A DNA stretch of 53,893 bases, taken from positions 1 to 53,893 of the forward strand of contig CAXGOB010000028.1 in the NCBI GenBank assembly GCA_964011275.1, in the 5' to 3' direction. Each line of letters opens with the position of its first letter. The stretch's first letter is position 1. The DNA comes from UBA7328 sp002471345. Its GTDB lineage: Bacteria > Bacteroidota > Bacteroidia > Chitinophagales > Saprospiraceae. Shown here in pieces: positions 35,694 through 43,796 of this stretch. The notes below the pieces were generated by a model. It saw nothing but the letters and a program-made list of their open reading frames with translations. It was not told the origin of the DNA and ran no database searches. Position numbers and translations under genes: made by a program.

Positions 35694-36038
35694 TTAAAAT
35701 TTAAGGCCTCCTTCTCTTGCACCATCAGCTAGAGATTTTACTCTTCCATGATACAAATATCCATTTCTGTCAAAGACAACAGAATCTATTTTTATAGACT
35801 TGGCTTTTTCTGCAATAAGGACACCTACGTTTTTAGCAGATTCCATTTTAGTTGCCCCCGAATCTACATCTGTTGATCTTGCTTGAGCTAAAGTAACACC
35901 AGACTTATCATCTATTAATTGACAATAAATTGCTTTATTACTTCTAAATACAGATAATCTAGGCCTGGTACTTGTACCAGAAACTTTCTTTCTAATTCTG
36001 TATTTAATCTTTTGTTTCTTTTGTGCTTTAGATATCAT
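35694..36038 (-). CDS. rplR: 50S ribosomal protein L18
   Basis: This 114-residue protein has RIRKKVSGTSTRPRLSVFRS, NKAIYCQLIDD and FDRNGYLYHGRVKSLADGAR, typical of L18. L18 binds 5S rRNA in the central protuberance. It lies between rplF and rpsE. Confidence 0.98.
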   Translation of the reverse strand: MISKAQKKQKIKYRIRKKVSGTSTRPRLSVFRSNKAIYCQLIDDKSGVTLAQARSTDVDSGATKMESAKNVGVLIAEKAKSIKIDSVVFDRNGYLYHGRVKSLADGAREGGLKF

Positions 36039-36047
36039 AGCTATCTA

Positions 36048-36599
36048 TTATTTAGCAGCTGTTTTACCAGCTTTTCTTCTAATTTCTTCTCCCGTAAATC
36101 TTACTCCTTTGCCTTTGTAAGGTTCTGGTTTTCTCAGCTTTCTAATCTTAGCTGCAATTTGACCTACAAGCTGTTTATCTGTTCCAGATAATATTATCGT
36201 AGGACTTGATCCCTTCTCCATTTTCGTCTCCAATTTCACCTCATCTGGTATGTAAAAAAAGATAGGGTGAGAATATCCCAACGCTAACTCTAAAAGTTGA
36301 CCTTGATTTGAACATCTATAACCTACACCAACTAATTCTAGTGACTTTGTAAAACCTTCAGAGACTCCTATAACCATGTTGTTGATCAATGATCTATACA
36401 GGCCATGCATAGCTCTATGTCTTTGTTGATTTGTAGGTCTTGCAACAATTATAGTTCCATCTTCTTCCTTTACAGACATATCCGGATCCAATATCTGTTT
36501 CAATTCACCTTTAGGTCCCTTCACAGTGACCACATTCTTGTCAACTGACCATGAAACTCCACTTGGGATACTTATTGGTGCATTTCCTATTCGTGACAT
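36048..36599 (-). CDS. rplF: 50S ribosomal protein L6
   Basis: This 183-residue protein starts MSRIGNAPISIPSGVSWSV and has VTVKGPKGELKQ, SLINNMVIGVSEGFTKSLEL, and the C-terminal KPEPYKGKGVRFTGEEIRRK, all L6 features. L6 sits near the GTPase-associated centre of the 50S subunit. Confidence 0.98.
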   Translation of the reverse strand: MSRIGNAPISIPSGVSWSVDKNVVTVKGPKGELKQILDPDMSVKEEDGTIIVARPTNQQRHRAMHGLYRSLINNMVIGVSEGFTKSLELVGVGYRCSNQGQLLELALGYSHPIFFYIPDEVKLETKMEKGSSPTIILSGTDKQLVGQIAAKIRKLRKPEPYKGKGVRFTGEEIRRKAGKTAAK

Positions 36600-36623
36600 A
36601 ATGGTTCTCTTTTCTAAATCTTA

Positions 36624-37025
36624 TTAATAAACGTAACAAATCAGCTCTCCTCCTACGTTGTCCCTCTCAGCTTGTTTACCAGTCATTAATCCTTTAGATG
36701 TAGAAATAATTGCTATCCCCAATCCATTGATAATTCTTGGAAAATCTTTCGATCCTGAATATTTTCTCAATCCAGGCTTACTTATTCTACCCAATTTCCT
36801 AATAACCGGCTTCTTTGTAAAAGGGTCGTATTTCAAGGCAATTTTTATTAATCCTTGTGGACCTTCATCTACAAACTTGTATTTCAATATGTATCCTTGA
36901 TCATAAAGAATCTCAGTGATACTTTTCTTCATGTTAGAAGCAGGTATCTCTACAATTCTATGTCCTGCTTGTTGTGCATTACGCACTCGTGTCAAATAAT
37001 CTGCTATAGGATCTGTTACTGCCAT
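36624..37025 (-). CDS. rpsH: 30S ribosomal protein S8
   Basis: This 133-residue protein has DPIADYLTRVRNAQQAGHRI and GLGIAIISTSKGLMTGKQA, S8 motifs. S8 binds the central domain of 16S rRNA and is a common translational regulator of its operon. It lies 10 bases after rpsN. Confidence 0.98.
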   Translation of the reverse strand: MAVTDPIADYLTRVRNAQQAGHRIVEIPASNMKKSITEILYDQGYILKYKFVDEGPQGLIKIALKYDPFTKKPVIRKLGRISKPGLRKYSGSKDFPRIINGLGIAIISTSKGLMTGKQAERDNVGGELICYVY

Positions 37026-37035
37026 AGTTATCTAT

Positions 37036-37305
37036 TTACCAGCTTGCTTTAGTAATACCAGGAATCTTCCCTGATAAAGCCATTTCTCTAAATGTCACTC
37101 TATTGATTCCAAATTTTCTCATGTAACCTTTAGGTCTTCCTGTAAGTTTACATCTGTTATGCAATCTGATAGGATTAGAATTCCTTGGAAGTAAATCCAA
37201 TTCATCCCATCTCCCCTCTGCTTTAAGTTGCTTTCGCAATTCCGCGTACTTAGCTACTAGTTTAGCCCGTTTTACTTCTCGAGCAATAATTGACTTTTTA
37301 GCCAT
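37036..37305 (-). CDS. rpsN: 30S ribosomal protein S14
   Basis: This 89-residue protein has the long, zinc-free form of S14: no paired Cys motif, and RNSNPIRLHNRCKLTGRPKG plus the end RVTFREMALSGKIPGITKAS. It is in the usual place between rplE and rpsH. S14 is needed for 30S head assembly. Confidence 0.98.
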   Translation of the reverse strand: MAKKSIIAREVKRAKLVAKYAELRKQLKAEGRWDELDLLPRNSNPIRLHNRCKLTGRPKGYMRKFGINRVTFREMALSGKIPGITKASW

Positions 37306-37309
37306 CTAT

Positions 37310-37870
37310 TTAATTTTTAATCAGATTTTTAAAAGGCATACCAAGTGCTCTTAGAAGTTCATAAGCCTCTTTGTCTGTCTTAGCACTAGTTACAAAAGTG
37401 ATATCCATTCCTGTAATATTATTCACCTTGTCTATATCTATTTCTGGAAAAATGATTTGTTCCTTGATACCTAAAGTGAAATTTCCTCTTCCGTCAAAAC
37501 TCTTATCACTTATTCCTCTAAAATCTCTTACTCTTGGAAGGGACACTGAAAGAAGTCTATCTAAGAATTCCCACATTCTGTGCTTTCTCAAAGTCACTTT
37601 TGTTCCTATAACCATTCCCTCTCTTAACTTAAAGTTTGAGACAGATTTCTTAGCTATAGTAGGAACAGCCTTTTGCCCAGCAATACTCGTTAATTCTTGT
37701 AAGGCTACTTCACTCAATTTCTTATCCTGAGTAGCGGCTCCTACACCTTGATTTATGCAAATTTTTTCCAATTTTGGAACTTGCATAACACTGCTATAGT
37801 CAAATTGCTCTTTTAATTTAGAGACAATCTCACTCTTATATTTCTCCTGTAATCTTGGAATGTATGACAT
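37310..37870 (-). CDS. rplE: 50S ribosomal protein L5
   Basis: This 186-residue protein has IPRLQEKYKSEIVSKLKEQF, KICINQGVGAATQDKKL and VTLRKHRMWEFLDRLLSVSL with LPRVRDFRGI, L5 features. L5 binds 5S rRNA. Its ATG overlaps the rplX stop by one base. Confidence 0.98.
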   Translation of the reverse strand: MSYIPRLQEKYKSEIVSKLKEQFDYSSVMQVPKLEKICINQGVGAATQDKKLSEVALQELTSIAGQKAVPTIAKKSVSNFKLREGMVIGTKVTLRKHRMWEFLDRLLSVSLPRVRDFRGISDKSFDGRGNFTLGIKEQIIFPEIDIDKVNNITGMDITFVTSAKTDKEAYELLRALGMPFKNLIKN

Positions 37871-38202
37871 TACTTAATTATTTCTCCAGATTTTTTAGAA
37901 TACCTCTGCAACTTTCCATCTACTAGTTTCTTTCCTACTCTTGTAGGTTCACCAGAATTAGGATCCACCAACATTAAATTTGATATATGTATAGAAGTAT
38001 TAATTTCCTTAATTCCTCCTGGATCGTTATTCACAGGCTTTACGTGTTTTTTTCTGATGTTTACTCCATCCACCACAGCTCTATTCCTAGCAGGAATAAC
38101 TTCCAATACTTGCCCCTCTTTTCCCTTATCAGCACCGGCAATTACCTGTACTTTATCACCTTTTTTGATCTTCAGTTTAGCCGCAAATCTTTTCTTAGCC
38201 AT
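37870..38202 (-). CDS. rplX: 50S ribosomal protein L24
   Basis: This 110-residue protein has the KOW motif KKGDKVQVIAGADKGKEGQV and VDGVNIRKKHVKP, typical of L24. L24 starts 50S assembly by binding domain I of 23S rRNA. It lies 11 bases after rplN. Confidence 0.98.
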   Translation of the reverse strand: MAKKRFAAKLKIKKGDKVQVIAGADKGKEGQVLEVIPARNRAVVDGVNIRKKHVKPVNNDPGGIKEINTSIHISNLMLVDPNSGEPTRVGKKLVDGKLQRYSKKSGEIIK

Positions 38203-38213
38203 ATCTTTAAAAT

Positions 38214-38579
38214 TTATAGTACCTCAGGTGCTAATGAAACAATTCTCATATAATCCTTTTCTCTTAGCTCTCTTGCCACAGGTCCAAAAATACGAGTACC
38301 TCTTGGCTCATCAGCAGCAGTCAAAAGCACTACAGCATTATCATCAAAACGGATATAAGATCCATCTTTTCTTCTTATTTCCTTCTTAGTTCGTACAACC
38401 ACAGCTTTTGACACCGTACCCTTTTTCACACCTCCCGTTGCAGCTGACTTTACAGTCACTATAATCAGATCTCCTACAGAAGCATACCTTCTTTTACTCC
38501 CACCAAGCACCTTGATACAAAGTACTTCCTTTGCTCCTGAATTATCTGCTACTCTTAATCTTGATTCCTGTTGAATCAT
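38214..38579 (-). CDS. rplN: 50S ribosomal protein L14
   Basis: This 121-residue protein starts MIQQESRLRVADNSGAKEVL and contains RRKDGSYIRFDDNAVVLL and EPRGTRIFGPVARELREKDY, diagnostic for L14, a subunit-interface protein of the 50S. It lies between rpsQ and rplX. Confidence 0.98.
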   Translation of the reverse strand: MIQQESRLRVADNSGAKEVLCIKVLGGSKRRYASVGDLIIVTVKSAATGGVKKGTVSKAVVVRTKKEIRRKDGSYIRFDDNAVVLLTAADEPRGTRIFGPVARELREKDYMRIVSLAPEVL

Positions 38580-38587
38580 GTCTTGTG

Positions 38588-38839
38588 TTATTTAGCTTTT
38601 TCTAAAATTTCTATTAGGGTCCATCTCTTGGACTTACTTAATGGTCTAGATTCTTGGATTCTTACTGTGTCTCCAATATTAGACTCATTCTTTTCATCAT
38701 GGGCCGTGAATTTTTTAGATTTCTTCACGTATTTACCGTAGATCGGATGTCTCAATCTTCTCTCCACAACCACCTTGATTGTTTTGTCCATCTTGTCACT
38801 AGTGACTTGGCCGATCAGTTGTTTTTTAATCTTCTCCAT
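38588..38839 (-). CDS. rpsQ: 30S ribosomal protein S17
   Basis: This 83-residue protein has IGQVTSDKMDKTIKVVVERR, HPIYGKYVKKSKKFTAHDE and RIQESRPLSKSKRWTLIEIL, typical of S17, a primary 16S rRNA binder. The ATG overlaps the rpmC stop by one base (TAATG). Confidence 0.98.
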   Translation of the reverse strand: MEKIKKQLIGQVTSDKMDKTIKVVVERRLRHPIYGKYVKKSKKFTAHDEKNESNIGDTVRIQESRPLSKSKRWTLIEILEKAK

Positions 38840-39099
38840 TAATGTCTTTTTCTTCTTGAGCGAATTTTTGATCTACTTGTCATTTCCTCTGGACTTAACT
38901 TTGCCAATTCTCTTCTTCGCACTTCAGTTTTCAATCTTGCTATATCTCTTCTTACTTCTTTAAGCAGAATAGGATTGTCTAATCCCTTAATAGCATGATC
39001 AAATGTCATTTTTTGATATTGAACCTCGGTTTGATTCAGCTCATCCATTAATTCTGGATCTGTGAATTCTTGAAGCTCTATGTATTTCTTAGATGCCAT
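38839..39099 (-). CDS. rpmC: 50S ribosomal protein L29
   Basis: This 86-residue, mainly helical protein has the L29 core LDNPILLKEVRRDIARLKTE. The C-terminal tail (RRELAKLSPEEMTSRSKIRS) makes it longer than the 60-70 residues usual in other phyla. L29 is near the exit tunnel, where it helps bind trigger factor and SRP. Confidence 0.96.
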   Translation of the reverse strand: MASKKYIELQEFTDPELMDELNQTEVQYQKMTFDHAIKGLDNPILLKEVRRDIARLKTEVRRRELAKLSPEEMTSRSKIRSRRKRH

Positions 39100-39108
39100 A
39101 ATCTTCTA

Positions 39109-39525
39109 TTATACGTAGTCTCTTCTAACCACAAATTTTGTCAATACAGGTAACTTTTGTGCTGCTAATCGAAGCCCTTCCTGAGCCACTTCCAGTGAAA
39201 CTCCATCCATTTCAAAGAGGATTCTTCCCGGTTGTACATTAGCTACATAATGATCCAAAGCTCCTTTTCCTTTACCCATCCTTACCTCTAAAGGCTTTGA
39301 TGTAATTGGCTTATCCGGAAACACTCTGATCCAAACTCTTCCCTCCCTCTTCATGTATCTAGTCATAGCGATACGCGCAGATTCAATCTGTCGACTCGTT
39401 AGCCTACCAGAAGTTGTAGATTTCAAGCCAAATGATCCAAAAGAGATTTCAGTTCCTCTTTTTGCAAGGCCTCTATTTCTACCTTTCTGTTGTTTCCTAT
39501 ATTTTGTTCTTTTCGGTTGAAGCAT
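39109..39525 (-). CDS. rplP: 50S ribosomal protein L16
   Basis: This 138-residue protein starts MLQPKRTKYRKQQKGRNRG and has ARIAMTRYMKREGRVWIRVF, PLEVRMGKGKGALDHYVANV and GRILFEMDGVS, diagnostic for L16, which lies near the peptidyl-transferase centre. It precedes rpmC by 9 bases. Confidence 0.98.
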   Translation of the reverse strand: MLQPKRTKYRKQQKGRNRGLAKRGTEISFGSFGLKSTTSGRLTSRQIESARIAMTRYMKREGRVWIRVFPDKPITSKPLEVRMGKGKGALDHYVANVQPGRILFEMDGVSLEVAQEGLRLAAQKLPVLTKFVVRRDYV

Positions 39526-39549
39526 TTCACTTTATTTCCTTACCAAAAA

Positions 39550-40269
39550 CTAATTTCTGTTATTTCTTCTATTGTCTCCCCCTTTTCTTCTTCCTCCTCT
39601 TCTCTTATCTTTTTCAATTCCTATGTTTGGAGAAAGATCTCTCTTACCCAATACTTCACCTTTGAAAATCCACACTTTTACGCCTAATTTTCCATAGACA
39701 GTGAGTGCTTCAACTAAAGCATAATCTACATCAGCTCTGAAAGTATGAAGCGGAATTCTTCCATCTTTAAATTGCTCCGATCTTGCCATCTCTGCTCCAT
39801 TCAATCTTCCACTAATCTTCACTTTAATGCCCTGTGCTCCTCCTCTCATGGAGTTCTGTATAGACATTTTAGCCACTCTTCTGAAGTTCATTCTGCCTTC
39901 TAACTGTCTAGCAATATTTTCAGCAACAATAGTTGCATCTAATTCAGGCTTTCTTATTTCAAAAATGTTAATCTGTACATCCTGACCAGTAAGTTTCTTC
40001 AACTCCTCTCTAATTCTATCTACTTCAGACCCCCCTCTTCCAATTATTATTCCTGGTCTCGAAGTATGTACAGTTATTGTGATCCTCTTCAATGTTCTTT
40101 CGATCACTATTCTCGCCACACCACCTTTGGGTACACGAGCTTTTAAATAGGATCTGATTTTTTCGTCCTGCACAACCTTGGCACCGAAATCCTTTCCTCC
40201 GTACCAATTAGATTCCCATCCTCGAATGATACCTAATCTATTACCTATTGGATTTGTCTTCTGACCCAT
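39550..40269 (-). CDS. rpsC: 30S ribosomal protein S3
   Basis: This 239-residue protein starts MGQKTNPIGNRLGIIRGWES and has the KH motif RPGIIIGRGGSEVDRIREEL and GRLNGAEMARSEQFKDGRIP. A basic, Asn/Arg-rich tail (RRGGRRKGGDNRRNNRN) extends the C-terminus. S3 forms part of the mRNA entry channel. Confidence 0.98.
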   Translation of the reverse strand: MGQKTNPIGNRLGIIRGWESNWYGGKDFGAKVVQDEKIRSYLKARVPKGGVARIVIERTLKRITITVHTSRPGIIIGRGGSEVDRIREELKKLTGQDVQINIFEIRKPELDATIVAENIARQLEGRMNFRRVAKMSIQNSMRGGAQGIKVKISGRLNGAEMARSEQFKDGRIPLHTFRADVDYALVEALTVYGKLGVKVWIFKGEVLGKRDLSPNIGIEKDKRRGGRRKGGDNRRNNRN

Positions 40270-40278
40270 GCTTTGATT

Positions 40279-40656
40279 TTATTCTTCTTCGTCGTTAAGG
40301 TTGTCTATTTCTACTCTGTTCTCTACAACTAGAGTTACGTGATTTGTACGCTTTCTAATTCTGTGCGCTCTACCATGTGGTGCCGGTCTAAACCTTTTCA
40401 AAAATGCACCATCATCCGAGAACACTTCTTTTACATATAAATCATAATCAGCAGCGCTGTACGCCATGTTAGCCTGGTTTTCCCAGTTGCTAATCGCTGA
40501 AAGAAGTACTTTCTCTAACCACTCAGCCGCTTCTTTCTTTGTAAACTTCAACACATTTAAAGCGTCATCTACTGATCTATCCCTCACCAGGTCACACACT
40601 AGCCTCATTTTTCTAGCAGACAATGGGCAGTTTCTCAATTTTGCTGTTGCTTCCAT
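40279..40656 (-). CDS. rplV: 50S ribosomal protein L22
   Basis: The open frame reaches back to 40716, inside rpsS, but the ATG at 40656 (MEATAKLRNCPLSARKMRLV) gives the normal L22 start, 125 residues and a 7-base gap after rpsS. Conserved parts are EWLEKVLLSAISNWEN-type sequence and FLKRFRPAPHGRAHRIRKRT, the tunnel-lining loop region. It sits between rpsS and rpsC. Confidence 0.97.
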   Translation of the reverse strand: MEATAKLRNCPLSARKMRLVCDLVRDRSVDDALNVLKFTKKEAAEWLEKVLLSAISNWENQANMAYSAADYDLYVKEVFSDDGAFLKRFRPAPHGRAHRIRKRTNHVTLVVENRVEIDNLNDEEE

Positions 40657-40663
40657 TTCTCGT

Positions 40664-40930
40664 TTATTTTCTATTTCCTGAGTGTCCTCTGTAAGTACGA
40701 GTAGGAGAAAACTCACCTAGCTTATGACCTACCATATTTTCAGTAACAAATACTGGTATAAACGTCTTCCCATTATGCACTGCTATAGTTTGACCAACCA
40801 TATCAGGAATAATCATAGAAGATCTTGACCAAGTTTTCACTACAGTCTTTTTGTTCGATGACTTAGCCTTATCTAGCTTAGACAACAACTTATGAAACAC
40901 ATAAGGTCCCTTCTTTAATGATCTAGGCAT
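40664..40930 (-). CDS. rpsS: 30S ribosomal protein S19
   Basis: This 88-residue protein has PRSLKKGPYVFHKLLSKLD, TWSRSSMIIPDMVGQTIAVH and HKLGEFSPTRTYRGHSG, diagnostic for S19 of the 30S head. It is 2 bases after rplB. Confidence 0.98.
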   Translation of the reverse strand: MPRSLKKGPYVFHKLLSKLDKAKSSNKKTVVKTWSRSSMIIPDMVGQTIAVHNGKTFIPVFVTENMVGHKLGEFSPTRTYRGHSGNRK

Positions 40931-40932
40931 GC

Positions 40933-41763
40933 CTACTTCTTAGTTTTTCTTTTAGAAATAATCAATCTATTCGAATTTTTATTCGGATCTCTGGTTTTTT
41001 GACCTTTGGCCATTATTCCAGTTCTTGATCTTGGATGTCCTCCTGATGAACGACCTTCACCACCACCCATTGGGTGATCTACTGGGTTCATGGCTACACC
41101 TCTTACTCTAGGACGTCTTCCCTTCCATCTATTTCTTCCTGCCTTACCCAAGTTTTGAAGCCTGTGATCAGGATTAGATGTTGTTCCTATAGTCGCTAAA
41201 CAAAAAGCCAATATTCTTCTTACTTCACCAGAAGGCAATTTAACACTCACGTATTTACCTTCTTGCCCCATTTTTGTGGCAAATGTTCCTGCACTTCTCG
41301 CTAATGCTGCACCTCTCCCAGGAGTCATTTCGATAGCATGTATACTAGACCCTAAAGGAATTTTACTTAGAGGCAATGCATTTCCAACTTCAGGAGTAGC
41401 ATTTTCACCGGATACTATTGTAGAACCCACTTTCAGTCCATCAGGAGCTACGATATATCTCTTTTCACCATCACTATATTGGATTAATGCAATATTCGCC
41501 GACCTGTTAGGGTCGTACTCCAAAGTCATCACTTCACCTTTCACTCCATGATTATCCCTTTTAAAGTCGATAATCCTATATCTTCTCTTGTGGCCACCAC
41601 CGATATTCCTTACGGTCATTTTACCATCATGGTTCCTACCACCAGACTTCTTCAACTTAGCCAAAAGAGATTTTTCTGGCTTCCCCTTACTCAGGTGACT
41701 GTTATCAGTTGAAATTCTGGTACGAAGACCAGGAGTAACCGGATTATATTTTTTTACTGCCAT
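40933..41763 (-). CDS. rplB: 50S ribosomal protein L2
   Basis: This 276-residue protein has the L2 features KKSGGRNHDGKMTVRNIGGG, VGNALPLSKIPLGSSIHAIE and the C-terminal GVAMNPVDHPMGGGEGRS with the conserved His. L2 is close to the peptidyl-transferase centre and needed for subunit association. It lies between rplW and rpsS. Confidence 0.99.
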   Translation of the reverse strand: MAVKKYNPVTPGLRTRISTDNSHLSKGKPEKSLLAKLKKSGGRNHDGKMTVRNIGGGHKRRYRIIDFKRDNHGVKGEVMTLEYDPNRSANIALIQYSDGEKRYIVAPDGLKVGSTIVSGENATPEVGNALPLSKIPLGSSIHAIEMTPGRGAALARSAGTFATKMGQEGKYVSVKLPSGEVRRILAFCLATIGTTSNPDHRLQNLGKAGRNRWKGRRPRVRGVAMNPVDHPMGGGEGRSSGGHPRSRTGIMAKGQKTRDPNKNSNRLIISKRKTKK

Positions 41764-41772
41764 TTCCTTCTC

Positions 41773-42069
41773 TTATAAATCGCCGAAGAAATCAATTTCA
41801 TCTCCCGGAGATAATGTCACAATAGCTTTTTTGTAAGATGACTTTCTACCCTTCTGTACACCTGACCTAGTGTTTCTCACTTTGCTCTTCCCGGGTACGA
41901 TCATAGTGTTCACCGCTTCTACGGATACACTATACATATCCTCTACAGCCTTTCTTACTTCCAATTTATTTGCCTTCTTATCCACCACGAAGGTGTATTT
42001 TCCACCGTCTTCAGAAATATTTTCTGTTTTCTCAGTGATCAAAGGCTTTATTAATATATTCTTTGCCAT
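41773..42069 (-). CDS. rplW: 50S ribosomal protein L23
   Basis: This 98-residue protein has NILIKPLITEKTE, KYTFVVDKKANKLEVRKAVE and TMIVPGKSKVRNTRSG, typical of L23. L23 is at the tunnel exit and docks chaperones and targeting factors. It starts 3 bases after rplD stops. Confidence 0.97.
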   Translation of the reverse strand: MAKNILIKPLITEKTENISEDGGKYTFVVDKKANKLEVRKAVEDMYSVSVEAVNTMIVPGKSKVRNTRSGVQKGRKSSYKKAIVTLSPGDEIDFFGDL

Positions 42070-42072
42070 GTC

Positions 42073-42705
42073 TTACTTGCTCTCAAAAGTTTTAACAATC
42101 TCTGCTATTGAACCTTCAGTCAAAACCAACTTCCCTGCATTTAAAATTGCATAAGGAAATATGTCTTTGGCATTCATAACACCTGATTTGGGTAAATTCC
42201 TAGCACTCAAGTATAAATTCTTATCGTAATCATTAGTCACAACTAACGACTTCGCTTCATTCACTCCTAATCCACTTAATACCTGTGCGAATTGAGAAGA
42301 TTTAGGCTGATCAAATGTAAAATCTTCAACCAAAACAATATCTCCTGCTGCAGCCTTAGCAGACAAAGCTGATGATTTCGCCAAAATCTTCACCTTCTTG
42401 TTCAATTTGAAACTATAATCTTTAGGTCTCGGTCCAAATATTCTACCACCGCCTCTAAATATTGGAGACTTAATAGAACCTGCCCTCGCTGTACCTGTAC
42501 CTTTTTGTTTCTTTATCTTTTTTGTTGAACCTGCAATCTCTCCTCTCTCCTTTGCCTTATGCGTTCCTTGTCTTTTATTGGCTAAGTGCTGCTTAACACT
42601 TAGATACAATACATGCTCATTTGGTTCAATACCAAATATGTTGTCAGGAAGGTCTACTTTCCTTCCAGTCTTACTTCCATCTATGCTTAAAACTACCAAC
42701 TTCAT
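42073..42705 (-). CDS. rplD: 50S ribosomal protein L4
   Basis: This 210-residue protein has VKQHLANKRQGTHKAKERGE, the tunnel loop KQKGTGTARAGSIKSPIFRG and FGPRPKDYSFKLNKKVK, diagnostic for L4. In other bacteria L4 also represses the S10 operon. It lies 6 bases after rplC. Confidence 0.98.
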   Translation of the reverse strand: MKLVVLSIDGSKTGRKVDLPDNIFGIEPNEHVLYLSVKQHLANKRQGTHKAKERGEIAGSTKKIKKQKGTGTARAGSIKSPIFRGGGRIFGPRPKDYSFKLNKKVKILAKSSALSAKAAAGDIVLVEDFTFDQPKSSQFAQVLSGLGVNEAKSLVVTNDYDKNLYLSARNLPKSGVMNAKDIFPYAILNAGKLVLTEGSIAEIVKTFESK

Positions 42706-42711
42706 TGTACT

Positions 42712-43335
42712 CTACTTTTCAATGATTACAAATGAACCTTTGTGTCCAGGTACACAACCCTTCACCAAAATCAGATTCTTATCAGAAAATATTTTAACCA
42801 CTTTGAGGTTTTTAGTCTTTACTCTTGTGCCACCAGTTCTTCCTCCCATCTTCATGCCTTTCACCACCTTAGATGGTGTAGCACAAGCACCAATCGCTCC
42901 AGGAGCTCTCTGTCTGTTATGCTGACCATGAGTAGCTTGTCCAACGCCGCCAAACCCATGACGCTTTACAACACCTTGAAAACCTTTTCCTTTAGTAGTA
43001 CCTACGACATGGACCATATCACCTTCTGCAAATATTTCATCCACATTAATCGCATCTCCTATAGACTTTTCTACAATATCGAAGTCCCTCATCTCTACTA
43101 CCTTCCTAAATGGTCCAGAACCAGCTTTCTTAAAATGCCCTAGCTCTGATTTAGAAGTGTTTTTCTCTTTGGCCGAGCCATAGCCCATTTGAATACTAGA
43201 GTACCCATCTGATTCTACCGACTTGACTTGAGTCACTTTATTTGGAGAAGCATCTATAACAGTACAGGCCACATTGCGACCATCGCTGTCATACACACTA
43301 GTCATACCTATTTTTTTTCCAATTATGCCATTCAT
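42712..43335 (-). CDS. rplC: 50S ribosomal protein L3
   Basis: This 207-residue protein starts MNGIIGKKIGMTSVYDSDGR and has TTKGKGFQGVVKRHGFGGVG, HGQHNRQRAPGAIGACATPS and GMKMGGRTGGTRVKTKN, all L3. The 73-base gap before it, following rpsJ, is larger than others in the operon but shows no promoter. Confidence 0.98.
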   Translation of the reverse strand: MNGIIGKKIGMTSVYDSDGRNVACTVIDASPNKVTQVKSVESDGYSSIQMGYGSAKEKNTSKSELGHFKKAGSGPFRKVVEMRDFDIVEKSIGDAINVDEIFAEGDMVHVVGTTKGKGFQGVVKRHGFGGVGQATHGQHNRQRAPGAIGACATPSKVVKGMKMGGRTGGTRVKTKNLKVVKIFSDKNLILVKGCVPGHKGSFVIIEK

Positions 43336-43408
43336 AAAACTGACAATTTATCTTTCACACTTCATCACTGAAATGTTTAAACCAATTTATAAGAACTGAG
43401 ATTTGTTA

Positions 43409-43717
43409 TTACGACAACTTCACCTGAATATCTACACCACTAGGCAACTCTAATTTAGAGAGCGCGTCGACTGTTTTTTGAGTCGGAGTGTAAATTTCAA
43501 TGAGTCGCTTATGCGTCCGAAGCTGGAACTGCTCCCGAGATTTTTTATTAACGTGTGGGGACCGTAAAACGGTAAACACTTCTTTCTCGGTTGGCAGCGG
43601 AATCGGACCAGTAACAACAGCACCACTAGTTCTTACAGTTTTCACGATCTTCTCCGTTGATTTATCCACCAAATTGTGGTCGTAAGAACGAAGTTTAATC
43701 CTGATTTTCTGATTCAT
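43409..43717 (-). CDS. rpsJ: 30S ribosomal protein S10
   Basis: This 102-residue protein has RIKLRSYDHNLVDKSTEKIV, GPIPLPTEKEVFTVLRSPHV and EQFQLRTHKRLIEIYTP, diagnostic for S10. S10 also acts in transcription antitermination with NusB. It is the first gene after a well-formed internal promoter. Confidence 0.98.
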   Translation of the reverse strand: MNQKIRIKLRSYDHNLVDKSTEKIVKTVRTSGAVVTGPIPLPTEKEVFTVLRSPHVNKKSREQFQLRTHKRLIEIYTPTQKTVDALSKLELPSGVDIQVKLS

Positions 43718-43757
43718 AACCTATTATAAAATATATTAATTATTTTCTAAGAGTGCG

Positions 43758-43788
43758 CAAAGGTACTATTAATTATTTAATATCCAAA
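43758..43788 (-). promoter_or_regulatory. Bacteroidota-type promoter of rpsJ (S10 operon)
   Basis: On the minus strand TTTG (43788-43785) and TACCTTTG (43765-43758) are separated by 19 bases, an exact consensus match, in the 79-base gap between fusA and rpsJ. The -7 element is 40 bases before the rpsJ ATG. Confidence 0.85.
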
Positions 43789-43796
43789 TTTGGACA

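Noticed and set aside
40657..40716. Longer N-terminus for L22 (MSFLLLVLTEDTQE...)
   Set aside because: It would overlap rpsS, and the ATG at 40656 gives the normal L22 start.
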